From: Adhaeribacter_A terreus
GTDB lineage: Bacteria; Bacteroidota; Bacteroidia; Cytophagales; Hymenobacteraceae
Length of the DNA: 64,000 nt
Direction: 5' to 3'
NCBI RefSeq assembly: GCF_042657365.1
Contig: NZ_JBHSKT010000013.1
Location: 1 to 64,000 of the forward strand
The notes under the pieces were generated by a model. The model searched no databases. It was not told where the DNA came from and saw nothing but the letters and a program-made list of their open reading frames with translations. Within the stretch, counting starts at the first letter, position 1. Each line of letters opens with the position of its first letter. Below are positions 16,925-24,313 of this stretch, piece after piece. The translations under genes and the position numbers were made by a program.

Positions 16925-17350
16925 ATGCAGCATGAACTCTTAAATAACCTCAATAAACCTTTTCTGCGTTGGGAGTACGATAAAGAAAATAACTGGCTCT
17001 ACCTGAACTGGATAAGTTTTGTTACTAAAGACAACCTGATAAAAGGTGCCGACCTGGTGTTGGAAATAATTCAAAAAAATCATTACGCCTATATTCTAAA
17101 CGATAACCGGGAACTGTGTGGCCCCTGGGATAGCTCCAACGATTACCTCGAGTGCAATTGGATATCTCAAATGAAAGAAGCCGGGCTGCAATATTTTGCG
17201 CATGTGCTGGCTCCAAATGTAGCTGGTGCTTTATCGGCCCAGGATCTTCACCGCCGGGCGAACGGCATTTTCAACATGCAGCTTTTCGGTGATGTGGAGA
17301 AAGCAAAACAATGGCTGAAATCCATGCAGGCTCAGAGCTATGCCATCTGA
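16925..17350 (+). CDS. STAS/SpoIIAA-like protein
   Basis: A 141-residue soluble protein with no signal peptide. The pattern of strands and helices (WEYDKENNWLYLNWISFVTKDNL, then YAYILNDNRELCGPWDSS, then helix-rich end VEKAKQWLKSM) fits the small STAS or SpoIIAA-like proteins common in Bacteroidota, which may act as switches or sensors. No catalytic residues can be named. It is transcribed away from xdhA, from a shared gap of about 250 nt. Confidence 0.5.
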   Translation: MQHELLNNLNKPFLRWEYDKENNWLYLNWISFVTKDNLIKGADLVLEIIQKNHYAYILNDNRELCGPWDSSNDYLECNWISQMKEAGLQYFAHVLAPNVAGALSAQDLHRRANGIFNMQLFGDVEKAKQWLKSMQAQSYAI

Positions 17351-17369
17351 TAATGCCATCACAGGCGGG

Positions 17370-17377
17370 TATATTTG
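17370..17377 (+). promoter_or_regulatory. Candidate -7 box (TATATTTG) for the MOSC gene
   Basis: TATATTTG matches TAnnTTTG and lies about 55 nt before the ATG at 17432. It overlaps an alternative TTG start, which makes that start unlikely. Confidence 0.45.
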
Positions 17378-17431
17378 TGCTTAATATGCCGGAATTTAAG
17401 TAGTTTCGCGGTCTCATATCCAGAATTTTCT

Positions 17432-18241
17432 ATGGCAATTTATACCCTTTCCGACATTTACATTTACCCTATCAAATCTTTAGGCGGAATTCGGGTGAAC
17501 GAGACGCTGGTTGAAAAACGGGGGTTGCAATACGACCGTCGCTGGATGTTGGTAGACGAAAAAGGCAATTTTCTGACGCAACGCAAATTTGCGCACATGG
17601 CTTTGCTGCAGGTTGAATTAACGGATACCGGTTTCCTGGTTTCCCATAATCAGCAAAAAATGGCGCCGCTGCAAATTCCTTTTGAGGCCAACGACGAAAA
17701 AACCAAACTGGTAAGCATCTGGAACGACGTATCTTTTGCCTTTGAAGTAACTGCTGAAGCGAACGCCTGGTTTTCGGAAGCCTTGGGAATGCCGTGTAAA
17801 CTGGTGCACATGCCCGATAACGCCATGCGCCACGTAGATCCGGAATATGCCCGCCCGAATGACCTGGTTAGTTTTGCAGATGCGTATCCATTCATGATGA
17901 TCGGGCAGGAAAGTTTGAATGATCTGAACAGCCGACTGGCGGAACAATTGCCAATGAACCGTTTCCGGCCGAATCTGGTCTTTACCGGCGGCTCCGCTTT
18001 CGACGAAGATACCTGGACCGAATTTACCATTGGCGACACCACTTTTTTTCCGGTAAAACCCTGCGCACGCTGCTTAGTAACTACCATAAACCAGGAAACG
18101 GCCGAGCAATCTGCAGAACCTTTAAAAACGCTGGCAACATATCGCACGCAAAACAATAAAGTGAATTTTGGCCAGAACCTGATCCATAACGGTTTGGGTA
18201 CCACTCTGAAAACAGGCCAGCAACTGGAAATCATCGACTAG
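17432..18241 (+). CDS. MOSC domain protein with N-terminal beta-barrel
   Basis: A 269-residue protein of the MOSC family. The N-terminal MOSC_N domain begins LSDIYIYPIKSLGGIRV and includes GLQYDRRWMLVDEKGNFLTQRK; the MOSC domain follows with NRFRPNLVFTGG, FDEDTWTEFTIGD and the conserved Cys in PCARCLVTTINQETAEQS. In the family these proteins carry sulfur on the conserved Cys or bind molybdenum cofactor and act as reductases. Its place near the xanthine dehydrogenase genes fits molybdenum metabolism, but direct proof is lacking. The ATG at 17432 starts exactly at the domain edge. Confidence 0.8.
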   Translation: MAIYTLSDIYIYPIKSLGGIRVNETLVEKRGLQYDRRWMLVDEKGNFLTQRKFAHMALLQVELTDTGFLVSHNQQKMAPLQIPFEANDEKTKLVSIWNDVSFAFEVTAEANAWFSEALGMPCKLVHMPDNAMRHVDPEYARPNDLVSFADAYPFMMIGQESLNDLNSRLAEQLPMNRFRPNLVFTGGSAFDEDTWTEFTIGDTTFFPVKPCARCLVTTINQETAEQSAEPLKTLATYRTQNNKVNFGQNLIHNGLGTTLKTGQQLEIID

Positions 18242-18343
18242 GCTGCGGCACTATTTTCAGGATAAAAATTTCAAAACCGTTATTCCTGAAATTTTGCTTA
18301 TTTTTACATAACCGGCTTCAGATTTTGTATTCCGGTTTCAGTT

Positions 18344-19417
18344 ATGACTGCCGCTCCGAATTTTTCTACCCTTTCCCATACCGTTTCGTTACGTTTACAG
18401 CACCGGCTAATTGCTGTTTGGGCGCTGGCGGAAGGCGTTTTGGGCGGCATTTTACACGCTTTACATATACCCCTTACAGGTCTGGTGGTAGGCAGTATTG
18501 CGGTTTGCTGTTTAAGTCTGCTGGCACGTTTCCGGCGGCGGCGAGGCGACCTTCTAAAAGCTACCATACTTGTTTTGCTGGTAAAAGCCATGCTAAGTCC
18601 GCATGCGCCTTTGGCCGCTTACATTGCCGTTTTGAGCCAGGGTTTGCTAGCCGAACTTTTCTTCCTTTCCGGCAAAAACTTCAAACTGAACGGCATTTTA
18701 TTCGGATTTTTCACGCAATTGCAATCGGCTTTATTGCATATAGGTAAACTGGTGTTGGTTTTCGGAATTGATATCTGGGTTGCGATGGATGAATATCTGG
18801 GTAAAATTGCGCAAAGCCTTGGGCTGCAGAACGGACCATTTACGGTTTACCTGGCGGTAATTTATGTTGGTGTACACGTTCTGGCAGGTATTTTTATTGG
18901 TTTTGTGGCCGCAAATTTACCTTCCCGTTTACCCAAAACTTCCGGAATAGCGGCTGAATTTTCCTTGCCAGAAGAGTTGCTGCAAAGTAAAATTGAACCG
19001 AAACCCAAAAGGAAAAGATTCAAGCTGCAATTCAGTCTGGTGGTTATCTGGCTGGTTTTGCTGGCGGTTTTTCTGCAATCTTATTTCGGCATTGGTCCGG
19101 TATTTTTACCAAAGCATAAGATCTTTCAGATTTTGATCCGTTCCGTTCTGATCGTTTCGGTTTGGTATTTTGTGATTTCGCCGTTGCTTTTACAGTTGCT
19201 GAAAAAGTGGCTGGCTGGCAAAAAAAGTGCACTGCAAACGGAGCTCGAAGCCATTTTAAACTTGCTTCCGGAAATGGGTGCGCTTCTGAAAAAAAGCTGG
19301 CTGCAAAGCGCAAACCTTACGGGAATAAAAAGACTGCGTACGTTCCTGAAACTTGCTTTCGGGCAATTATTTGTACTACCTTCCGAAACGCCGGTCCTGT
19401 TTTCTCCTGAAAAATAA
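18344..19417 (+). CDS. Unknown multi-pass membrane protein
   Basis: A 357-residue protein I do not recognise. The N-terminal 200 residues have about five to six hydrophobic helices (GVLGGILHALHIPLTGLVVG, LLKATILVLLVKAMLSPHAP, LIFG-rich segments, VYLAVIYVGVHVLAGIFIGF); a basic linker (PKPKRKRFK) and two more helices follow near 225-300. The first half loosely recalls small-molecule uptake components, but this is inference. It is followed 18 nt later by a THEP1-like NTPase, and the two probably form an operon. Its TAA stop lies inside a minus-oriented CGSTA repeat. Confidence 0.55.
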   Translation: MTAAPNFSTLSHTVSLRLQHRLIAVWALAEGVLGGILHALHIPLTGLVVGSIAVCCLSLLARFRRRRGDLLKATILVLLVKAMLSPHAPLAAYIAVLSQGLLAELFFLSGKNFKLNGILFGFFTQLQSALLHIGKLVLVFGIDIWVAMDEYLGKIAQSLGLQNGPFTVYLAVIYVGVHVLAGIFIGFVAANLPSRLPKTSGIAAEFSLPEELLQSKIEPKPKRKRFKLQFSLVVIWLVLLAVFLQSYFGIGPVFLPKHKIFQILIRSVLIVSVWYFVISPLLLQLLKKWLAGKKSALQTELEAILNLLPEMGALLKKSWLQSANLTGIKRLRTFLKLAFGQLFVLPSETPVLFSPEK

Positions 19418-19427
19418 TACCGTTTTC
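19399..19427 (-). repeat. CGSTA repeat copy 9, covering a stop codon
   Basis: Read on the minus strand: AAAACGGTATTATTTT, gap, GAAAACAG. It overlaps the 3' end and TAA stop of the plus-strand membrane protein gene. Confidence 0.6.
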
Positions 19428-19435
19428 ATACGCAA

Positions 19436-19912
19436 TTGGCCAAGATCTTTCTCATAACCGGACCTACGCAAAGTCGCAAGACCACCCGCCTGACCCATTG
19501 GTGCAGCGGCCGGACCGATGTGGGTGGCCTGCTTTCACCGATCGTATTTAATAAACGCTGTTTCCAGAATATCCGCACGCAGGAATGGCTGGCTATGGAA
19601 GCTGAACTGGATGAAGCCGAGGTGCAACAGGTTGGCCGCTATACATTTTCAGAGAGAACATTTGCCTGGGCCAACCATGTTTTGCTGCAAACCAGCCGCT
19701 TACCAGGCATTAAATGGCTGGTTGTTGATGAAATTGGTCCACTGGAACTACAGGGAAAAGGCCTTAATCCGGCGCTGGAAATAATTTTTTCAAACCTGCC
19801 TCCGCACCTGAATCTGATCCTGGTGATCCGGGAAAAGATCTGTGAAAGTGTGCTCGAAATTTATGATCTGAAACGATACGGCGTAGAACTGTTCCACTAC
19901 CCGGAAAACTAA
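19436..19912 (+). CDS. THEP1-like nucleoside-triphosphatase with altered Walker A
   Basis: A 158-residue P-loop protein. The Walker B block (WLVVDEIGPLELQGKG near residues 97-112) is the hallmark of the THEP1 NTPase family. The Walker A region reads GPTQSRKTT near residues 9-17, where the Gly before Lys of GxxxxGK[ST] is Arg. It could hydrolyse NTPs weakly or only bind them. The start is TTG at 19436. Its neighbour upstream is a membrane protein, so the pair may couple nucleotide binding to a membrane function. This is inference. Confidence 0.65.
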   Translation: MAKIFLITGPTQSRKTTRLTHWCSGRTDVGGLLSPIVFNKRCFQNIRTQEWLAMEAELDEAEVQQVGRYTFSERTFAWANHVLLQTSRLPGIKWLVVDEIGPLELQGKGLNPALEIIFSNLPPHLNLILVIREKICESVLEIYDLKRYGVELFHYPEN

Positions 19913-19936
19913 ACGTTAGTTTTTAGGGCTGAATTC

Positions 19937-20881
19937 CTAGCGTTTATTATCTTTTTCAGTTACTACTTTCTTCGCCGAAATTTCTTTTTCCCGGCTTACT
20001 TCGGTGGCTTTTTTATCTTCCCGTAAACCTTCAAAAATGGCCTGCCGCACCAGTCCTGCAGAGGTCCATTCGGCAAAAGAAATCTCGCAAACCAATTCCG
20101 GTTTTACCCAGGTTACCGTGCGGCTAACTTTCACTTTACCGGCAAACGGCGATTCCTCCTGTTCCAGCGGTTTCAATTTGCTGATCAGGATTTCCAGGCT
20201 TTCGCGGTTGAAGCCACTGCCGCTCTGGCCAATATATTGCAATTTACCGCCTTCGTAAACTCCTAATAATAATGTCCCGATATGGATACGACTGCCTTTG
20301 GGTTCGGTGTAGCCACCAATTACCACTTCCTGCCGCAAATGCGTTTTTACTTTCAGCCAATCGTCGGAACGTTTGCCGGTTAAATATTTGCTGTCGGCTT
20401 TTTTGGCCATAATGCCTTCGGTCTGCAATTTTTCAGCTTCTTTAAAAAACGCAATACCTTTTTCAACCCGGTGCTCGCTGTAACGGATCGGATCTGTGTT
20501 TTGCAGCAGCTCTTCAAGGCGTTTTTTCCGTTCCAGCAAAGGCAGTTGCCGCAGATCTTCGCCGTTCAGATAAAGAATATCGAAAACGTAATAGTATAAA
20601 TGTTCGGTAGGCGTATTCTGAAAGTTCTGCAGATCCTGGAAAATGACGCGGCCTTTTTTATCCTGCACTACAATTTCGCCGTCCAGAATTGCTTTATCTG
20701 CTTTTAGTTTCTCCAGGGCTTTTACCAGTTGTGGATATTGCGATTTAAAAGAATTGCCGCTGCGCGAATAAAGCTCCGTTTTTCCGTTTTCCACTTCGGC
20801 AATCGCCCGGAAACCGTCCCATTTATTTTCAAATATCCAGTCCGGGTGGTCGAAAGGTTTGTCGGTGAGGCGCGCCATCAT
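19937..20881 (-). CDS. LigD ATP-dependent ligase domain fragment
   Basis: A 314-residue open frame with nucleotidyltransferase motif I (ENKWDGFRA), DGEIVVQD-type motif III, YYYVFDILYLNGEDL, EGIMAKKADSKY (motif IV) and a motif V lysine in WLKVKTH, followed by an OB-fold (VVIGGYTEPKG, YIGQSGSGF). The frame actually extends upstream to the A10 tract, so the ATG at 20881 is only the first Met in the fragment. It would seal DNA breaks in non-homologous end joining with Ku; no Ku gene is in the window. Confidence 0.75.
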   Translation of the reverse strand: MMARLTDKPFDHPDWIFENKWDGFRAIAEVENGKTELYSRSGNSFKSQYPQLVKALEKLKADKAILDGEIVVQDKKGRVIFQDLQNFQNTPTEHLYYYVFDILYLNGEDLRQLPLLERKKRLEELLQNTDPIRYSEHRVEKGIAFFKEAEKLQTEGIMAKKADSKYLTGKRSDDWLKVKTHLRQEVVIGGYTEPKGSRIHIGTLLLGVYEGGKLQYIGQSGSGFNRESLEILISKLKPLEQEESPFAGKVKVSRTVTWVKPELVCEISFAEWTSAGLVRQAIFEGLREDKKATEVSREKEISAKKVVTEKDNKR

Positions 20882-20945
20882 GGGTACGATGCGGTGAGGT
20901 ATTTCGGCTTTTTCAGGCTTTGCTGCTTTTGCAACTTTGGAGGTT

Positions 20946-21539
20946 TTAGCTAGATTTCCGGCTTTGGGCTGGACTTTTTTTTTTACTTTTCGCTACCGTT
21001 TTTCCCAAATGTTCTTCTGCATCATAGCTTTCGTGCACGGCATATTCATCGTCTTTTTTCAGCAGCAGCCAGTTATTTTCGCCGCGGCCTTTCATCTTCA
21101 TTAAAGTAAAAGCACCCTGTAGTTTCCGGCCTTCCAAAACAAAATGAATCCGGCCTTTTTCGAGCTCCGCCAATAGCGTTTTTTCGCCTTCCGATTCGTC
21201 CATATTTTCGGTGTGGTGATAAGTACCTTCATCCCAGATATCTACGTGGCCTGCTCCGTAATTACCCGCCGGAATATCACCTTCGAAAGTGCGGTAACTG
21301 TATGGATGGTCTTCTACTTCCACGGCCAAACGCTTGTCGGCAGGGTTCATACTCGGGCCCTTCGGCACAGCCCAACTTTTAAGCACGCCTTCCATTTCGA
21401 GTCGGAAATCGTAATGCAGGCTCGAAGCATCGTGCCGCTGCACAACGAAGCGCAGGGTGCCTTTGGTTGGTTTTCCGTTGGTTTTAGGTTCGGGCGTTTG
21501 CTTAAAATCGCGTTTCTGGTTGTAGGTTTCGAGGCTCAT
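20946..21539 (-). CDS. LigD 3'-phosphoesterase (PE) domain fragment
   Basis: A 197-residue open frame holding the complete PE domain, which in LigD removes 3' phosphates or ribonucleotides before ligation. His residues of the RHDASSLHYD motif and the LEVEDHPYSY-type region are present. It ends at a TAA shortly after the A10 tract (SPAQSRKSS). As it stands it could be a free PE protein, which does occur in some bacteria, but the intact linker coding in another frame downstream favours a broken or slipping fusion. The start is ATG at 21539. Confidence 0.75.
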   Translation of the reverse strand: MSLETYNQKRDFKQTPEPKTNGKPTKGTLRFVVQRHDASSLHYDFRLEMEGVLKSWAVPKGPSMNPADKRLAVEVEDHPYSYRTFEGDIPAGNYGAGHVDIWDEGTYHHTENMDESEGEKTLLAELEKGRIHFVLEGRKLQGAFTLMKMKGRGENNWLLLKKDDEYAVHESYDAEEHLGKTVAKSKKKSPAQSRKSS

Positions 21540-21594
21540 GCTGACAAAAAAATATTCTTTCTGCCATACGTAAAACCCAAAGAACGGTAACAGC

Positions 21595-22116
21595 TTATTT
21601 CAGCAAATAAATGAAGGAAGCCGGCGATGATTTAATGATCACATAAGTAATGCCGGTGGCTTCGTGGCGGTAAACGCGTTTGGTTTCGTTACTTTTTGGC
21701 TCCGAAACCATACCGTTTTCCGGCTGGATTAGCTTTGCTATTTTCCGGATCTGCGCACTCATGCTTTCGAATTGAGCCTGCCCGCCTTTTTGAAACTGCA
21801 ATTCCAATTCGGTTTTAACTCTTACCGGGTAAATTTCGCTACGTTGTGGTTTCGGGCAAATTACCGGGTTTACGAACATAACCGGCTTATCGGCTTTTTG
21901 AAGAACATAAATTACGCGGTCGCAATAAGGCAGGTATTGTTTATCGATGCGGTAAAACCCTTTGGCTTCTACCATTTCAAATAAACAATCAGGGTAATTT
22001 TTGGAGGTGATACAGGTTGCTATTTCATCCAGTTTCAGGTTTTGAGCGAAAGTGGCCGATATGGTTAGCAGGTAGAAAAAAACGATTAGCGAAGCGGATC
22101 TCAGGGTAGTATTCAT
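21595..22116 (-). CDS. Hypothetical secreted protein
   Basis: A 173-residue protein with a signal peptide (SLIVFFYLLTISATFAQ). The mature part has four Cys (CITSKNYPDCLFE, LPYCDRV, NPVICPKP) that could pair, then an amphipathic region and a C-terminal strand pair (TGITYVIIKSSPASFIYLLK). I recognise no family. A TATTTTTG -7-like box lies about 46 nt upstream. It lies 55 nt beyond the end of the ligD start region but on the same strand. Confidence 0.55.
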   Translation of the reverse strand: MNTTLRSASLIVFFYLLTISATFAQNLKLDEIATCITSKNYPDCLFEMVEAKGFYRIDKQYLPYCDRVIYVLQKADKPVMFVNPVICPKPQRSEIYPVRVKTELELQFQKGGQAQFESMSAQIRKIAKLIQPENGMVSEPKSNETKRVYRHEATGITYVIIKSSPASFIYLLK

Positions 22117-22161
22117 AGGTAAAGGTTAAACGCAGCAGGCTTATTTTTTGATCTGCGGCTG

Positions 22162-22169
22162 CAAAAATA
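22162..22169 (-). promoter_or_regulatory. Candidate -7 box (TATTTTTG)
   Basis: On the minus strand this reads TATTTTTG, matching TAnnTTTG, 46 nt before the start of the secreted hypothetical protein. Confidence 0.35.
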
Positions 22170-22344
22170 AAATTCCAATTTACGAAAATTCGGCAGCATT
22201 TAAGCCAGAATAAATTGATAAATTCCGTCCTGATTCCAGAATCTCGATACTAAACTTTCGCCAGAAACAGTCGTTTTTGCGTTGCTTACGTACTTTCCCG
22301 TATTAAAACTTCCGGAAATTTTCATTTAAAATTACTGAGTCTGC

Positions 22345-22698
22345 ATGGAAGAGATTATTAAAATGATAACCGTTTACCTGGCGCGCCTCGTGGAAGTTGG
22401 AGCGGCTATGATAATCGGATTTGCAACTATAAAAGCCTTCTATCTTTATATCCGTGATCTTATCCTGAACAAATCTCCTTGCTTACCGCGCAGCGAGATC
22501 AGGCAGAATTTAGGCAGATCGCTGGCCCTGGCGCTGGAATTTTTACTGGGTGCCGATATTCTGCAAACGGCTGTTGCTCCAACCTGGGACGATATTGGTA
22601 AACTGGCGGCCATTGCCGTGCTCCGGACCGGCCTGAATTATTTCCTGGCGCTGGAAATGAAAGAAGAAAAAGCGAATCCGAAACTGGTAAAAGATTAG
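22345..22698 (+). CDS. DUF1622 family membrane protein
   Basis: A 117-residue protein with two to three transmembrane helices. The sequence follows the DUF1622 pattern: VEVGAAMIIGFATIKAF, a short loop with RQNLGRSLALALEFLLGADILQTAVAP, then KLAAIAVLRTGLNYFLALEM. The family is widespread in bacteria and its function is not established. It is the first of two small plus-strand genes; the next begins 58 nt later behind a CGSTA repeat. Confidence 0.75.
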   Translation: MEEIIKMITVYLARLVEVGAAMIIGFATIKAFYLYIRDLILNKSPCLPRSEIRQNLGRSLALALEFLLGADILQTAVAPTWDDIGKLAAIAVLRTGLNYFLALEMKEEKANPKLVKD

Positions 22699-22721
22699 AA
22701 CCTGTCCGGTTTTTTCCGTAC

Positions 22722-22752
22722 AAAAACGGTAAGCTTTTCACTTAAAAAACTG
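22722..22752 (+). repeat. CGSTA repeat copy 10, just before a start codon
   Basis: AAAAACGGTAAGCTTTT, gap, AAAAAACTG. The tail ends 5 nt before the ATG of the SpoIIAA-like gene. Confidence 0.8.
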
Positions 22753-22756
22753 CATT

Positions 22757-23113
22757 ATGATCGAATTACTACCAAGCCCGAAAGAAAATGTTGTGGCCCT
22801 GAAGATCAGCGGCTCGCTAACCAAAGCCGATTATGACGGCATTGTTCCAACGCTGGAAACGAAGATCAGGCAATTTGGCAAAATAAAACTTTACGGCGAG
22901 ATCGAGCACCTGGGAATGCCCACGTTGCAAGCATTGTGGGAAGACCTGAAAATGGATATAAAGCACTACAACGATTTCAGCCAAATAGCAGTTGTGGGCG
23001 AACCGGAAAGGCTGGCTGCTATTACCAAACTGGTTTCGCCGCTGGTGCCTGCCGAAATAAGAATTTATAACCGGGAAGAAAAAGCTGCTGCCATGCAATG
23101 GCTGGCCGGCTAA
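22757..23113 (+). CDS. SpoIIAA-like (STAS) protein
   Basis: A 118-residue soluble protein of the SpoIIAA-like family. It has the typical ALKISGSLTKADYDGIVPTLE opening, split here as a STAS strand-helix pair, a central KLYGEIEHLGMPTLQALWEDLK and an end with VGEPERLAAITKLVSPLVPAEIR and a final helix. Family members are small alpha/beta proteins that may bind lipids or partners; no enzyme activity is implied. The TAA stop is the start of a CGSTA repeat. Confidence 0.7.
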   Translation: MIELLPSPKENVVALKISGSLTKADYDGIVPTLETKIRQFGKIKLYGEIEHLGMPTLQALWEDLKMDIKHYNDFSQIAVVGEPERLAAITKLVSPLVPAEIRIYNREEKAAAMQWLAG

Positions 23114-23142
23114 AAACGCTATGGTTTTGGCACAAAAAAGTA
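23112..23142 (+). repeat. CGSTA repeat copy 11, overlapping a stop codon
   Basis: AAAAACGCTATGGTTTT, gap, AAAAAAGTAAGG. The TAA stop of the SpoIIAA-like gene supplies its first As. Confidence 0.8.
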
Positions 23143-23173
23143 AGGACAGCCCTTTCGAACTGTCCTTGCTTTA
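23138..23173. terminator. Bidirectional terminator between convergent genes
   Basis: A hairpin of aag-taaggacag and ctgtccttgctt around a ccctttcgaa loop, lying between the SpoIIAA-like gene and the convergent desaturase gene. A-rich and T-rich flanks allow it to act both ways. Confidence 0.7.
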
Positions 23174-23193
23174 ATATTATTTTCTGAACCGGA

Positions 23194-24174
23194 TTAACCT
23201 TCGATCCAGCGGAATTTATATTGCAGTTCAGGTACGCGCATCCGTTCGGCCACGCGGCGTAAACGGGCTGGCAGTGCCATTACATAATCGCGGGCTTTTT
23301 CACTACTATCGTTCAGGCCGGTCATGCCTTCAATTTTCCAGTCTTTTATCAGGTCTTCCAGAATATCGGTATAATCGGCAGAAGTATAAACGCCAATACG
23401 TTGAGCAGCGTCGGTAAAATGGCCAAAAGTCTGGCCGATATTTACGCCTAACTCCCGCAGATAATGGGCCGGCATCACGATCTTTTTCCGCATCATGTCT
23501 TCAAATGCCATCATCATGCCGTTCGGATCTACTTCAAAAATTTTCTCTACGAAACCTTTGTAAGCTTTGGCATGGCGGGCTTCGTCGGAAGCAATGTTGC
23601 CGCAAAGTTTAGCCAGCATCAAATCGCCCGATTTTTTAGCTAGTGCAGCTACGCGGCGGTGCGAAATATTGGTAGCCGTTTCCTGAAAAGAAGTATATAC
23701 AAAAGCACGATACGGATCAGTACCGGTTTGCAGGTCGAAACCGTCGGCAATTAAATACTGGGTAGAAGCTTCCATTTCGCGCATGTTTACGCGGCCGGAA
23801 AGATATAAATAACGGTTCAGCAAGTCGCCGTGGCGGTTTTCCTCAGCCGTCCAGGCGCGGATCCATTTCATCCAGCCGCTATTCGGGTCTTTGGTCAGGC
23901 CTTCGGTACTCATCAACCAGCTTTCGTAAGTTGGAAGAGCTTCTTCGGTAATGGTATCGCCGATCAGAACCGCCATCAGGTCGTAAGAAAGATCTTTAGC
24001 TCTTTCACGGAGTTGCTTTACTTCATCCAGAAAATTATCGAAACGGGAATCGGGAAGCAGGTCAGCGGGCTGCCAGCTATCTTCCACCGTTTTTAACAAA
24101 GATTCAAAGTTATAGTCAAGAAATTTTTCAAGGTATGTTAAAACCTCGCCGCGCGAAATGGCCGTAGCAATCAT
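23194..24174 (-). CDS. Acyl-ACP desaturase
   Basis: A 326-residue soluble diiron enzyme of the plant-type acyl-ACP desaturase family. The two iron motifs are clear: EENRHG near residues 111-116 and DEARHA near 196-201, with the earlier Glu in TYESWL. It would introduce a double bond into acyl-ACP with oxygen and reduced ferredoxin, adjusting membrane fluidity. It is a single gene with a candidate promoter box 23 nt upstream of its ATG. Confidence 0.85.
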   Translation of the reverse strand: MIATAISRGEVLTYLEKFLDYNFESLLKTVEDSWQPADLLPDSRFDNFLDEVKQLRERAKDLSYDLMAVLIGDTITEEALPTYESWLMSTEGLTKDPNSGWMKWIRAWTAEENRHGDLLNRYLYLSGRVNMREMEASTQYLIADGFDLQTGTDPYRAFVYTSFQETATNISHRRVAALAKKSGDLMLAKLCGNIASDEARHAKAYKGFVEKIFEVDPNGMMMAFEDMMRKKIVMPAHYLRELGVNIGQTFGHFTDAAQRIGVYTSADYTDILEDLIKDWKIEGMTGLNDSSEKARDYVMALPARLRRVAERMRVPELQYKFRWIEG

Positions 24175-24196
24175 ATTAATAAAGCTGTGTAAACTC

Positions 24197-24204
24197 CAAA
24201 GATA
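24197..24204 (-). promoter_or_regulatory. Candidate -7 box (TATCTTTG) for the desaturase
   Basis: On the minus strand this reads TATCTTTG, an exact TAnnTTTG match, 23 nt before the desaturase ATG. Confidence 0.5.
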
Positions 24205-24313
24205 CTGTTTTCTAACTGATTTTTAAAGTGTCGGGTTTCAAAGCAAGCTTTAATATTAGAATTTTTATACAAAAACGTAAGTAACACCTTACTGAAATCA
24301 ACAAAATAAGCCT

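Larger units (their letters stand above)
19937..21539 (-). pseudogene. ligD: ATP-dependent DNA ligase LigD split by a frameshift
   Basis: Two adjoining minus-strand frames encode the halves of one LigD. The first, 21539-20946, is the 3'-phosphoesterase domain (RFVVQRHDASSLHYDFRLE, SWAVPKGPS, GNYGAGHVDIWDEGTY). The second, whose first usable Met is at 20881 and which ends at 19937, is the adenylation and OB-fold ligase domain, with the lysine motif ENKWDGFRA. They are joined by a run of ten A (20974-20983 on the plus strand, as T). Removing one A makes a single frame through a Lys/Ala-rich linker into IPHRIVPMMARLTDKP. The result would be about 530 residues with no polymerase domain. The frameshift may be real, a sequencing error, or a slippage site. 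Confidence 0.8.

Noticed and set aside
17650..18234. 194-codon frame antisense to the MOSC gene
   Set aside because: Shadow of a well-supported coding region with no recognisable protein features.
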